From Malus domestica (lineage: Eukaryota > Streptophyta > Magnoliopsida > Rosales > Rosaceae), in the NCBI RefSeq assembly GCF_042453785.1, contig NC_091675.1, positions 5,282,501-5,346,500 on the forward strand: DNA of 64,000 nucleotides, in the 5' to 3' direction. Shown in pieces: positions 22,049 to 33,899 of this stretch. The notes below the pieces were generated by a model. That model was given only the letters and a program-made list of their open reading frames with translations. It was not told where the DNA came from and made no database searches. Position 1 is the first letter of the stretch; each line of letters starts with the position of its first letter. Made by a program: the position numbers and the translations under genes.

Positions 22049-23035
22049 CTAAATAGCCAAAATGGTCTATGAAATTTGCATAACTCATCACTTTGGTCCA
22101 TAACATTTCAAATCGATAAAAGTGGTCCCTAAGATTATCTACCATCCATCATTTTGGTCATTCCTTTAAAAACTCCGTTAGGTGTTCCAAAGCTCTTGGC
22201 CGGAAGTTTGGACAATTTTCAAAACTTCGTAACTCAATCGTTTCAAAACGAAGATAGGAAAGTGTAGAATAAGATTATACTTATTTGGAAGCCCAATGAG
22301 TGCCGGAGATAGCCGTAAAATAGTCTCAAAATTGACTAGTCCGAAGTAAAACTGAAAACTCGCAGGAAACTGGGTAAACTTTAAATGTTCATAACGTCTT
22401 CAATACTCAACGAAATTAAGTTATTCAAAAACGAAAATCATACTTCTCGATGAGATGAAGAGAACGGTATCTTTTTTGACGGCTAACTCGACGTGGTTTG
22501 GCTGGAAAACGGCTCGAAAGTGGCTGTCTTAGTCTCGAGTTAGTCACTTTCGATCTGTTTTTCGGCCAAACCACGGTGATTTAGCCATCTAAAAAGGTAC
22601 CATTTGCTTCCTCTCGTCGAGAAATATGATTATCATTTTTGAATCACTTGATTTCATTGAGTATTGAAGAAGTTATGAACGTTTAAAGTCTACCCAATTT
22701 CCGACGAGTTTTCTAGTTTTCCTTCGGACCAGTCAACTTTGAGTCTATTTTACAGCCATCTCTAGCATCCATTGGGCTTCCAAACAGGTATAATCTTATT
22801 CTACACTTTCCTATCTTCATTTTGATATATTATGGGTCGAATTTAGTTAAAAAACGATTGAGTTACGAAGCTTTGAAATTTGCTCAAACTTCTGGGACAC
22901 TTAACGGAGTTTTTAACGGAATGACCAAAATGATGGATGATGGACAATCTCAGGGACCACTTTTATCGATTTGAAATGTTAGAGACCAAATTGATGAGTT
23001 ATGCAAATCTCATGGACTATTTTGACTATTTAGCC
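22047..23035. mobile_element. Foldback element, 989 bp, arms ~480 bp, inserted in a TA microsatellite
   Basis: Begins GGCTAAATAGCCAAAATGG and ends TTTTGACTATTTAGCC. The two halves are imperfect complements throughout, for example TTTCAAATCGATAAAAGTGGTCCC against GGACCACTTTTATCGATTTGAAA, with a centre near 22530-22550. TA repeats flank both sides (22006-22046 and 23036-23055), so the duplication could be TA or a 9-bp TATATATAT. No coding content is recognised. Confidence 0.8.
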
Positions 23036-23055
23036 TATATATATATATATATATA

Positions 23056-24026
23056 TGAAATCTCACACTCGCATAGGCGTCTAATCAAATCCTTAAAACT
23101 TATAAACCTAATTTTATTTGCTTAAGACAAAAACTTTCTCTCTACTAACCAAAAACAAGAACAAAAACAAATGATCTGCAGAATACGTAATGGAGACTTA
23201 TTATTCATTATTTCAGGTATCTTTATGCAAACCGAACTGGTAGCTACTCAACTACAGAACACCCACCAAAGTTGTTCACTTAATTCCTTATCATTCACCA
23301 TAATAATTTAAATTAGTGACATAAATTATTAGTTATCAACCTGTGCCTAATCATCTCAATTATGTTATATAATTGACTTGCTTTTCCGGGGTCCGTAATG
23401 GCTGAGGTTCAAAGAATAAAGGATTAAAAATAATTCTGACGGAACTGCCATGAATCAAGGAGGACATAATCAAAGATTAAATTGACCGTTAATGGATCCT
23501 TAATACGATGATTAACTTTTGTTTATGCTAAGCACAGTGCGTGGATAGTACTAATCCACAATCTCCGAGGACTCACTCAACCAATGCATACTGAATTGGT
23601 CTTAGGGCACTCTCATGCTTATAGTTTTCTTTTTATGGTGTGAGGCCACTTCCATGCTTATAATAAATCTCATAAATTGAACTTTTTTTTATTTATATAA
23701 TCGATATCTTACATGAAGTGAGGAGGGAGGGATTCTAATTCGATTATGCATAGAAAGGAGCACATCTGTTTTATGATTCATTTGAAAGTATTTTTGAAAT
23801 GACTGAAAGTGTTTTTGATGAAATTATTTTTTGAATTCGAAAGCACTTCAAGTGTTTTCTGCAAGTAGCACTAGTTATGTGCTTTTTTGTTTTTCCAGGA
23901 GTCACTTGCAATTTTACTAAAGAAACATTTCAAAAGCACTTTCTAACGTGCTTTTAATCAATGTGACTACAACAACATCTACAAAGTAAAAAATGAGCAA
24001 TGAAAAGATTGTTTTATGGACTAGGT
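23056..24026. other. Intergenic sequence, nothing firmly recognised
   Basis: The 23780-23960 stretch (GAAAGTGTTTTTGATG...AAGCACTT...) resembles the AAAAGCACTT-rich hAT-like MITEs elsewhere in plants, but no ends were resolved. Confidence 0.4.
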
Positions 24027-24036
24027 GTCAAATTGG

Positions 24037-24227
24037 AGTCCGGATTCTCGCCGGATTCTCTTTGTGAGATTCTGGGAATTCATAAATCATGTATGTTCAT
24101 CGTATATCGTGCGATCAAAAATTATTTTAAATATTTTTATTTAAAACTGCGTAATGTATGATAAACGGACACGATTCAAGAATTTCCATAATCCTCACCA
24201 AAAGAATCCGGAAAGGATCCTGTTGAG
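24037..24227. mobile_element. MITE of ~190 bp with 9-11 bp target duplication
   Basis: GTCAAATTGGA stands at 24027-24037 and again at 24227-24237. Between them are imperfect inverted ends with GTCCGGATTCTCGCCGG on the left and AAGAATCCGGAAAGGATCC on the right, and inner GAATTCATAAATC / GAATTTCCATAATC blocks. Confidence 0.65.
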
Positions 24228-24237
24228 TCAAATTGGA

Positions 24238-25811
24238 TATGGTCCATAGAAAGTAGGAAGCAACCCTGTCTGTCTACCTATGAACTTGCAAATGGCAAAA
24301 GAACTTTTGAAAAAGGAAAAGAGAAAGTGCATAGCGATAAGAGAGCAAAAGAGAAGAATGAAAGCCACCATTAAGGATAATGACCTGCAAATAGTGAAGC
24401 CTTTTTATTGCACAACATTTCCAAGCAAAACCATATAAGTAAGAGCTCATCCATTTCATTTGTCTCTCTTCTTGTAGACAAAGTTAGCCACTAGCTATGA
24501 TTGGCTAGGGTTTCTTAGGAGGATAATCTAGGATTTGGGAAGAAAAAAAAAAGGTCTTGCATGCCACGAAAGTCTTAGACGTCAAATGTGCATCACCACA
24601 TAATCACTACTCGTTGTGATGTTTTACAAATAAATGAAGTAGGGGTAGATATGGTTCAATATGGATCAATGTAACACACAAATCACAGTTAAATTAATAC
24701 TATCTAGCACTTGGGTTTAGTATGTTTTAAGTAAAATCATGAGCTAGATCAAACTAAACCGAACCATTATTAGGTGGTTTGGTTTGATTTGGTTTGACTG
24801 GTTGGAGCCTAAGCCTAACCCCGTTTTGTTTGCATTTTGTTTAGTTAGTTTGCCCATTTCTAGACCATACTCGCATTCTTTTAACTTTACAATTTAAATT
24901 AAGTCATGTTCTTCTCTAATTTCTAAATCTCTAACTTTTTAAATTTCATTGTTTCATAAAATAACCAAAAATCATGGGATACCACAACCTCTCTTTGTAC
25001 AAGAGATTCGCGCTCGTTTTTTTACATATGATTCAATTGGAATAAATAACTTATTAAATTAAAGGTATGTTGAACGGAAAAATTACAAAATTATGAACTC
25101 CAAGAGGAAAAATTATAAAATTATGACCACCAAGAGGATAGAAGATGAATTACTCATGAATAAAACTTATCCATTATAATCCTCCTTAAAATGGTGCGAT
25201 TAGAAGGGATGGATTTCTTTCTTATATAATCTCATTCTGATCCACTTTCACCTTCAATATACCTTGAAATTTGAAAGTTTTCCATTCCAATCCAATCATG
25301 TGAACCAAATGAACTTTTACAGTGTAAGTAAGTAATTCGTTTGACGCCTCACTCTCTCGTATAAATATAAAATAAATAAATAAAGCTTCCAAGTGGTGGA
25401 TTTCTGTGGTGAAAATGGTCTCCCTTCAAGCTAATATATTTTTGGTTCAAATCCTCCCGCTCTTGATAGTACCGTCGGTTAGGGAAGTAATATCGCTTGT
25501 GGTCAGCGGAAAAAAAAATCCGGCAAAGGCCCAACACCAGCAACTGAAAAAAAAAGCCCATTGACAGCCATGCAGGCTTCATTTTTTTCATGCTAAATCT
25601 GTTCATTAAGAAAGGCCGGTTCTTGAGTTTCAGCTGATCAATTTGGATGATGCCCCATTCATCCGAAATGGATCATCTTAACTTTCCGAAGCATTCTATC
25701 CCCCAGACGAATTCATCACAGAAAGCATTCAAAAAAATCCCGGCAACGAAGGAGGAGGCACACTCACTCACTCACTTGCAGTCTCACACACTGACAGAGT
25801 TGCCTCCATTA
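24238..25811. other. Intergenic region and probable promoter of the NYN gene
   Basis: No gene is seen. In the last 200 bp the frame is open from ATG at 25647, giving a possible 55-residue N-terminal extension to the broken gene downstream, but its composition is not conserved-looking. Confidence 0.45.
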
Positions 25812-27055
25812 ATGAACCATGAAGCTAAGCTCCTCTGCACCTTTCCCTATAAACCCTTCCCTCCAATTTCCCTCCATTCCTCCCACTCCCCCTTCTTCCA
25901 TTCAAAACGCGCTTTTCAACCCCAACCCATCACCACCACCGCCGTCACCTCAACCACTACGAATTGCCGCTGCGCCGTCATCAAGTCATCCGCAAGCTCC
26001 GAAATCGACATGGTGCAAAACAAGCAGGGCATATACATGCCGAAGCAGAAGAAAGTCGTGATCTTGTGGGACCTGGACAACAAACCCCCTCGCGGGCCGC
26101 CGTACCAGGCGGCGATGGCGCTGAAACAGCTAGCCCAGCGCTTCGGCGAGGTCGTGGACGCGTCGGCCTACGCCAACCGCCACGCGTTCGTTCATTTGCC
26201 GCAGTGGGTTATCGAAGAGCGCCGCGAGCGGAAGCAACTGGATATTTTGGAGCGCAATGGTGTGGTAACGCCGCCGGAGCCGTACATCTGCGGCGTCTGC
26301 GGGCGGAAATGCAAGTCGAATTTGGATTTGAAGAAGCATTTCAAGTAACTGCACGAGAGGGAGAGGCAGAAGAAGCTGAATCGGATGAGGTCTCTGAAGG
26401 GGAAGAAACGGCAGCGTTTTAAGGAGCGGTTTGTTTCTGGTAATCACAAGTACAATGAGGCTGCGAGGTCTATTATCAAGCCGAAAGTTGGGTACGGGTT
26501 GGCATGGGAGTTGCGGAGGGCGGGGTTTTTGTGAAGACGGTGGAGGATAAGCCGCAGGCGGCGGATTGGGCGTTGAAGAGGCAAATGCAGCATTCTATGA
26601 GCCGAGGGATTGATTGGTTGTTCTTGGTTTCGGACGATTCGGATTTTTCCGATATGTTGAGGAAGGCTAGGGCGGCCAAGTTGGGGACTGTGGTAGTTGG
26701 AGACATGGATAGAGCTTTGGGAAGGCATGCTGATGTTTGGGTGCCGTGGATTGGTGTCGAAAATGGGGAGGTTTCGGAGAAGGATTTAGTGCCCAGAAGG
26801 AGAAGTGAGTTCTTTGATGGGGAGGAAGATAATGGTGATGAGTTGTTTTCGGATTTTGGTTTTGATGGTGGGGTTGAATTGGACAATGTGATGGATGAAC
26901 TTGTGAGAAGCTCTCAGTCTAGTGGACTGAGGATTTCTGTGTTTTCGGAAGGGGAATTGGAAGGAGGAGAGCGGGTGGAAGGCGATTCGGATAGTGAGGA
27001 ATATCAGTTTGATAGTGAGAATGAGGATTCAGACGAGGAAGATGGGTTTTTTTGA
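25812..27055 (+). pseudogene. NYN-domain nuclease-like/C2H2 zinc-finger gene with stop codon and frameshift
   Basis: Intronless. From ATG 25812 the frame reads a Ser/Pro-rich, plastid-transit-like leader, then the first half of a NYN (PIN-like) domain (VVILWDLDNKPPRGPPYQAA; DASAYANRHAFVHLPQ), then a C2H2 finger (CGVC...KKHFK). TAA at 26346-26348 interrupts it between the two zinc-ligand histidines. Reading continues in frame (LHERERQKKLNRMRSLK...NHKYNEAARSII) to 26522. There the frame shifts by one at a GGGG run (26522-26525), and the second NYN half continues in the next frame from about 26525 (GVFVKTVEDKPQ, GIDWLFLVSDDSDFSDMLRKA, DVWVPW) to an acidic C-terminus ending at 27055. Plant relatives are annotated as putative endonucleases with a C2H2 finger. 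A truncated ~178-residue product is possible. Recent pseudogene, or base-call errors; the rest is well preserved. Confidence 0.8.
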
Positions 27056-29700
27056 TATGGCAAAGCTTAGATAGTTTTGGTGATTGAACTAGTGGTTCGA
27101 TTGCTAATCTGTATTCGAAATTGGAAGAATTGAATTGAGGGGGAATTGAATCGAGGAAGAACTGAGTTGAGGAGAATCAGAATCCTGATTTACGTTGAAC
27201 AATGCAGCATTGGGGTGTATAGGAATACATAAAGTCGAGGAAGGGCGCAATTTCACAATGTAAAGTGTTCAGATGGTTTCTTGGCTTAAGAATTCACAGG
27301 ATTTGTATGATCAGATATTTGTTCTTCATTGTACACAATTTGAAGGTTCCAAATTTCTTTCGTGTTATTACACGTCCCTTGAATTAGTTTGAATTCGATA
27401 CGATTGTTTGATCTAAGTGTAATTAGTAATCAACCAACTAAATTCCACCAGAATAGTCTATCAATGCTGAGTATGACATTGCATCTCATCTGTTGTTTTA
27501 ACTTTTGCCTCCTGCTTATTCTTTAAAATGTCATTTTTTGAGTAATTAGAGATGATGCAGTTATAACCTTCTCTTTTGCAATCAAATTAGGCTCACAATT
27601 TCACCAAGGGTCTGTTTCACAGTTGATCTGAACATCGTGTTTCCAACTACACGAGGCTCTTTAGAGCTGCCCCATCGAGGGTCTCGGAGTCAAAGACCTC
27701 ACCGGCGATAATCTTGTTTGCAATATAGTTTTCTTTGTTCTGTTTGCCAGTTCTTTCATGGTGACTTATGTGATTTCTGTCAAATGATGGTTTGTGAGAT
27801 AAAATTGCTTGTTCGATAAGCAAGCATAACAATCTGAGAAGCATTGTGTTTTTCTGATGCAGCTTACTGCCTAAACGAACCATCCAATCTAATCCTAGAC
27901 ACTAAACGAACCCTACGGATAAATAATTTGACTTTTTACTTGTTTTCCTTGTTAGGAGAACCTTTATAGCGCAGCCAAATGACATTTCTACATATCATAT
28001 GTGAAATGTTTTTAATCCAAAGTTTAATGTTAAGCTGTCCATCCAATATAACTTGTGTGGCGTGCCAAAAAAATGTCATGGAATTCTACCATCCTGGCTT
28101 GGAGATAGCAGAAACCCTAACCAGCCTGGCGGAGCACTGGAGGTTTTCGGCATTAAGCTTCCAGGTTTGACCCGGCCGACATCATATCAAATTGTTGATC
28201 AGCATTTTACTTTCGAACAACACCTAATTAAGATTTAGATACCATATACAAATTAAACAGCTCAGTTTCCCTATCGCTTGTTTAGTCTCTAATCATTTAA
28301 CTACTCTTGTAATCACTCAATTATACACGTAATGCTTTCCAGGTTTGTCGACAACTCTCTTTGGCTTAATTCTGTATTCTTAATTAGTTGGTGAGTTAAG
28401 AATCATTATATGATACTTAAAATAATCAGCAACAGTCCGGAAGAAATTGAAAAAATTCTTGGGAATCCTACAAGATCCATTTGTTTTTTTTTCTCTGACA
28501 CATGGTCATAACTTCATCTGGTTTCAAAATCCTACTAAGAGGTCCACTACCGATCAGTAATTGTTGAAGAAAAAACAAGATGTTTCTTTTGTCCCTTCTA
28601 GGTGATCGGAAAATAAAGAAATAGTTAATATATTCAAGATAATTACGTATTTACAAAATACCGTCCCAATTCATCCTATTAACTTTTTAAGGAATCCTTC
28701 GTCGATTGTTGTGAATGACTCTTAATCTTTTTCGACCTTGGTTTCGTAAGAACAAGTTAGAAAGATTGAGAAATAGACCCATTTGATTTGATTCGTTCTC
28801 AATAATCATGAGATGATCATGATGATATTATTTTATCCCTGCAAGGACACAAACCGACATCCAGGCAGAGACAACCTGAAAAAAAAAACCCAAGGACAAC
28901 GTTAATAGTTTTTTATTATTTTTGTATTAATAATTTTGCACATTTTCGTTGGTTTTGGTGGGTAATTTCCATTTTTTTAATTTTTATTTTGGCTGCCAAC
29001 TGGAAATCTAGCAAGTAGGCCAGCTTGGTGAGCCACCACATCCCACTTATATAATAAAAATAAAAAATAGAAAATGAAGTAGAGAAAGTCATTCACGTCG
29101 CCTAATAAATTTTGTTTTGCACAGTGCCAAAAACAGGTTGTCGACTCTGTAGCTTAAAAATTCAAAGGATGGGACAATAATCGACCTACTTACCTGGAAC
29201 GGGAAGTCGGCACTTTAAAAGACGTAAAATGGGCACAATTATATGTCACATGCCATTTTATTATCGTCAACTTCACGTTTCATTTTGTGCTTTTTCCAAC
29301 CGCCATAAAAAAGGAGGATGGATGCAATGAATTTGTTAAATTGTTATGAACAAGCGACTTTATGCAACGCGACCCTTAGTTGCATATGCATTCATATAAT
29401 AATGGGGTCTTTTGATATGGGTCCAATTGGACTAAAAATTAGACATATTTTAAAAGATGGGCTATAAAATTGAATCTCTTTCAAAATTTCCCTATAATAA
29501 TATAATATAGATTCAGTATCTAAAATCTCCTAAACTTATAATGTTATTATAAATTCGTCTCAATTTTTTTAATTATTCTAAACAAGTATGCAACATGTTG
29601 AAAATGTCATATTCATTAAGCTCAGTTAAAAATCTGTTAAATTAACTAGGACTTACTTTATCTCCAACATCAGTAGAAGGTCATAGAAGCATAGCCTCCG
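27056..29700. other. Intergenic region, nothing recognised
   Basis: Holds the likely 3' end of the NYN gene, then AT-rich sequence. Short open frames near 27650-27880 and 27980-28240 have no recognisable domain or splice context. Confidence 0.45.
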
Positions 29701-31175
29701 CCAGTTAATGGTCACCATCACCCCCATCAGGCCGCTACATCTAAACTCAAGACAAAGCCACCAACTCCACCACCCTACAACTCAAGATGACAACATCAAG
29801 AAGAAGGTCACAGAGGTTTCTGAAATGGTATGGACTGTCGTGAGGTTGCTACTCCAATCTTCACCGTTCACAAGAAGAATCATAAGCTTTACGAATCGAG
29901 AATCGGTGAATGGGGAAATCTCATGAGCAGAAACAAGTTCATTGAAGCCCTATCTGAATCCTTTACTCTCTTATTTATTACGAAATTGACAATCCTGATG
30001 TAATTTCAATTTGAGTACATTTTTGATTCAATTCAAACCCGTTTGAAATTTGATTTCAAGGCAACTAATATTATTGTTGACCATGATATAATCATTTGTT
30101 CGGTTTTGAATATAATTTATATTTTAAAAATTAATTGGAGCCTAATGGATGTGACATTTCCAATACGTTAATTACTTGCTTGAAATGTTTAAAAATATTA
30201 AGATCAATTTAAAATGACACTAAAAGATTAAAAAAAATGTAAGTACTTAATCTTATAATAATTGATATCGGTGATTTGATAATGTCCGTAAATCTACGTA
30301 CATTTAAATATTAAACGATTAAGAAAAATATATGTTCTACAGATGGTGTGCGCCTACAAAGTAACTCATTCCACCGCGGTTGGATTATTGTATTGTTTCT
30401 GTATTAAGGCGGTGCACGGTAGGTTTTGTACATAAGTTTTCAAGGGTTTGTACTTTGAAGTCAAAATGCAATTTGACCACCTCAAATAATTATTCCACAA
30501 ACCTCTCAAAACCCTACACGTGCCAAAAATCGTTGGGTTCAGGTAGCCCCTGGGGAAAGGGATAAGAGAGATCTCTTCTACTTAATCATTCTCATCAAAC
30601 AATCTAAATATTTGAAATTTAATCTAATGGCTAAAGTTATTATAACTTTTAAAATTGACCCGTGTTTTTAGCCATTAGATCAAGTTTTAAAAACCTGAAT
30701 TGTTTGATAAGAAATATTAGGTGAAAGGAATCGGAAGATAATCCTATTCCAGCCCCTGGACAGGAAGCTCTCCAATACCCAAATACAAAAGGAGGATAAT
30801 ATTATAAAACAATTTTGTGGAGGCAGTATTTAGGACATTAATCAAATTATATTTATGAATAATAATACAAGAAACGTAATACATTCGACACATGAATGAG
30901 TGTATGGCAAAACCAAGTGGCATGGTCGTTGGAAATAATTTGAACCGAACTTTATTTTATAGTATCGCTTTATTAATTTCCCTATTTTCCACAATTCCAC
31001 AAGTTGAGGTTGCCATCCGTCCACATCCATCACCGACTTCTTTCATAATTTTGATGGTCCTCAATTCCCTATATATTTATGACTTTGCAAGTGGCAACAT
31101 AAAAAACGACTGTGACGATTCATGTTCTAATAATAAAAATGTATGGATTTTGACACGTAAGAAGTCATTTTTCAC
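29701..31175. other. Intergenic region with weak gene-like patch
   Basis: 29708-29926 is open for 72 codons (Pro/His/Ser-rich) with no known domain. 30541-30770 has mirrored blocks (AGCCCCTGG near both ends; TAATGGCTAAAG / TTTTTAGCCATTAG) that look like an old MITE. No gene is supported. Confidence 0.4.
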
Positions 31176-31184
31176 CAAGTTTAA

Positions 31185-31378
31185 GTACTGATTTGGTACT
31201 AAAGTATTGGTTATAAAAAAAAGTTGAGCTCAAAAAAGTGTTTGGTAAATACTTAAAAATAACTTATTTTCACAGTTTTGGATGAAAAAAGCTAAAACGT
31301 GAAGCAGCAAAAAATTAGTTTATTCTCACATCACAACAAAAGCAGTTTTTTTTTCTTCAAAGCACAGCAATACCAAAC
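31185..31378. mobile_element. hAT-like MITE, ~194 bp
   Basis: Left GTACTGATTTGGTAC... and right ...GCAATACCAAAC are inverted. The interior has the AAAGTGTTTGGTAAA / AAAAGCAGTTTTT phrases of a common plant MITE type. Flanks CAAGTTTAA (31176-31184) and CAAGTGTAA (31379-31387) are a one-mismatch duplication. Confidence 0.6.
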
Positions 31379-31385
31379 CAAGTGT

Positions 31386-31895
31386 AACTTGGTCTAAAAT
31401 ATCCATAATATCCCGGTATTTCCATCGAAATTTCCGTGTTTTTGGACTACCGATATTTTTTTGGACTACCGATATTTCCAATATCATCGATATTTTAGAC
31501 CTTACTAAGTCACTCATGTATCTTACCATGCAATGTATAAAGTGTAAAATATTATACTAATTCATTATATATAAATGATTATGGTGTGTTTAAACTTCTT
31601 TCATTAATTACTACATATTTTCTACACTCACAATGTTTGCCAGCTCGCTATATAATCAACTCAAATCAGCTATATCTATCATGCAATGCATTTCCTTCCA
31701 ATTTTTTGTGATAAACTAATAGATAATTGACTAAATAAACATCCTACAAAGTTTCAATAAAAATTTCAAAGTTTTTCTTACAATTTCCGTGGTTTTTATT
31801 CAATTTTTATCGATATCGATAATATCCCGATATTTCCATCGAAATTTCTGTGTTTTTGGACTACCGATATCATCGATATTTTATACCTTGAGTGT
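31386..31895. repeat. Dispersed CGATATTT-rich repeat, two partial copies
   Basis: AATATCCCGGTATTTCCATCG...GTGTTTTTGGACTACCGATAT...ATCATCGATATTTTA occurs at 31400-31500 and again at about 31815-31885. The outer ends GGTCTAAAATATC / GATATTTTAGACC at 31391 and 31490 are inverted. Confidence 0.6.
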
Positions 31896-32534
31896 AAGCA
31901 ATAAATTGTCTTGGTGTATAAACTATTTTTCATCACTTACGTGTTATGCGAGCCAAAAACGATACGCTCAATTCCACATTGATTCGATCTTAAATTGAAT
32001 TATGAATTTTTTTATAGGAGCTGCCGAACTAACAACTCTATTAAAAAGTAGAAATACCAGCTTTTGCATGAATTTTTAAGTGGATTAGATCAGTCGAGTT
32101 GTTTCATTAGGGATGGGATTGCACTTATTTATGGATTGAACCGGATTCAAGCTAATAACTTTAGTTTATAGTAGTAACACATGATCTGTAAAAAGTCATG
32201 CCTCATGCACGATTCTAACATGATAAATTTGACGATTACACATTCACAAGTGACACCTCAAAACATTCTCGATTCATATTTAAACGAAACGCAAACTTTG
32301 CTAAACAATGAACAACATCATTCTCCTTACAAAGAGTGCTCAAACTCAGATACATCGCAACAACTGAAAAGGAAACTTTTGCAAAACCATTTGATTCGTT
32401 ATGAATACTTTTGAGTATTGGTTACATCCAGAGCTTAAATTCAAAACATACCATCATTGATGTGTTTTATATTATTACTCTTGAATTAGTAACATCAAAT
32501 ACGACATTCCGGTAGAACTCATAATTTCTCTATT
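31896..32534. other. Intergenic sequence, nothing recognised
   Basis: AT-rich; one open frame of 77 codons (32181-32414) without recognisable features. Confidence 0.4.
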
Positions 32535-32543
32535 TTAACAAAC

Positions 32544-32742
32544 GGAACCGGATCCCCTCTTGAGCTTAGGAAATTGAGTCTCCTGAGTAAATGATCTGGG
32601 CCGTTAAAATTTGATCTAACAGTTACAAACAAGGGACTCCTCTAAAAGTTATAATAATTACAACCGTTGGATCAAATTTTAACAGTCCAAATCATTTGCT
32701 CAGAAAGCTCAGTCTCCTAAGCTCATGAGGGGATCCGGTTAC
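32544..32742. mobile_element. Mutator-like MITE, 199 bp, perfect 9-bp target duplication
   Basis: Starts GGAACCGGATCCCCTC and ends GAGGGGATCCGGTTAC. TTAACAAAC is present at 32535-32543 and at 32743-32751. The interior is a near-perfect hairpin (AAATTTGATC / GATCAAATTT). Confidence 0.85.
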
Positions 32743-33127
32743 TTAACAAACAAATCTCAGCAACAATTTCATTTGATTTTTTTTAGATTTTTTAGTACTA
32801 CTAAGTGGATTGCGTGGAAGTGCAAACATCCACCCACGTCGGCTTTCACATACCCATTAAAACTGCTTATGTCGGTCCCACATTCGTTAAATAAACTACA
32901 AAATGCCTTTTCAGACACCCTAAAAGAAGAAGAAAGATGAAGATAAAAGCATGAAACGCAGTGTTTAGCGAGAGACAGAGGGCGCAGAAGAGAGAAGCGT
33001 GGGGGAAGGAGTTCATGGAATATGTCGGCCATTTTTGGATTTATCTTCAAGATGCATCAACGTGGCGGCCGTGCCCTGACGACAGACTAGCAGCCAAATG
33101 AGAAAATTAACCCCCTCTATCTGTTTG

Positions 33128-33133
33128 TATAAA
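33128..33133 (+). promoter_or_regulatory. TATA box of the ERF gene
   Basis: TATAAA about 200 bp before the ATG at 33331, giving a leader of about 170 nt. It is the best-placed TATA in the upstream 300 bp. Confidence 0.5.
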
Positions 33134-33330
33134 TTCCCCCTGAAATATTATACAATCTTAACTCTCTGAATTCCAACTTTTTCTTCTGATATTTTTTTTC
33201 ATTTGGATTTTATTTTTATTTTTTGTATTTTTAGGAGATATAGCTTTTGAAATAATCACAACGACATCAGAAAATCAAAGGGGTCGGATTTATATATATT
33301 TTCATATTTTAGATAGTTTAGTTTCTTGCC

Positions 33331-33813
33331 ATGGAAGGCGATTACTGCTGCTCTTCGTCGTCTTCTTCCTCAACGTCCACGAGCATGGAGAAGCGTAAGC
33401 ATCCTGATCACCGCCAAGAAAAGCAATACAGAGGAATACGGATGAGGAAGTGGGGGAAGTGGGTGGCGGAGATTCGAGAACCCAACAAGCGCTCTCGAAT
33501 TTGGCTCGGCTCCTACACGACCCCCATGGCTGCCGCCCGAGCTTACGACACCGCCGTTTTCTATCTTCGAGGCCCTTCTGCCCGCCTCAACTTCCCGGAA
33601 CTTGTATTCCAAGACGACGGCCAGCAGCTCCACGACATGTCGGCGGCTTCGATACGGAAGAAGGCTACGGAGGTCGGGGCTAAGGTTGACGCTGTTCAAA
33701 CCGCTCTCCGCTCATCGCCGACGTCGCAGTCCAAAACAACGTTGAGCCGGGGTGGCTCTTTGAAGCCCGACTTAAATGAGTACCCCGACCCAGAAAACTC
33801 CGATGAAAGTTAA
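33331..33813 (+). CDS. AP2/ERF repressor, DREB A-5 subgroup (RAP2.1/RAP2.9/RAP2.10-like)
   Basis: Intronless, 160 residues. A Ser-rich N-terminus leads into a single AP2 domain at about 32-90: [57 protein letters not shown]. The valine in KWVAEI and the EIREPN context fit the DREB type, which bind DRE/CRT or GCC-like boxes. After the domain comes an [19 protein letters not shown] helix typical of this subgroup. The tail holds DLNEYP (about 147-152), a DLNxxP-type EAR motif that recruits TOPLESS co-repressors, so the protein should repress transcription in the nucleus. RAP2.1 in Arabidopsis dampens cold and drought gene expression. AATAAA at 33872 is a plausible poly(A) signal. The paralogue cannot be fixed without a tree. 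Confidence 0.9.
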   Translation: MEGDYCCSSSSSSSTSTSMEKRKHPDHRQEKQYRGIRMRKWGKWVAEIREPNKRSRIWLGSYTTPMAAARAYDTAVFYLRGPSARLNFPELVFQDDGQQLHDMSAASIRKKATEVGAKVDAVQTALRSSPTSQSKTTLSRGGSLKPDLNEYPDPENSDES

Positions 33814-33899
33814 TTGAGAAGGCCGACCGATCACCAGCTGTTTATTGTTATGAGTAGGTATTTAGGTGTGCAATAAAGTGAAAATACAGAGAAGGTGTT

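Noticed and set aside
25964-26447. A 152-codon frame and a 105-codon antisense frame across the NYN gene
   Set aside because: GC-rich shadow frames of the true reading frame, which carries the conserved NYN and zinc-finger residues.
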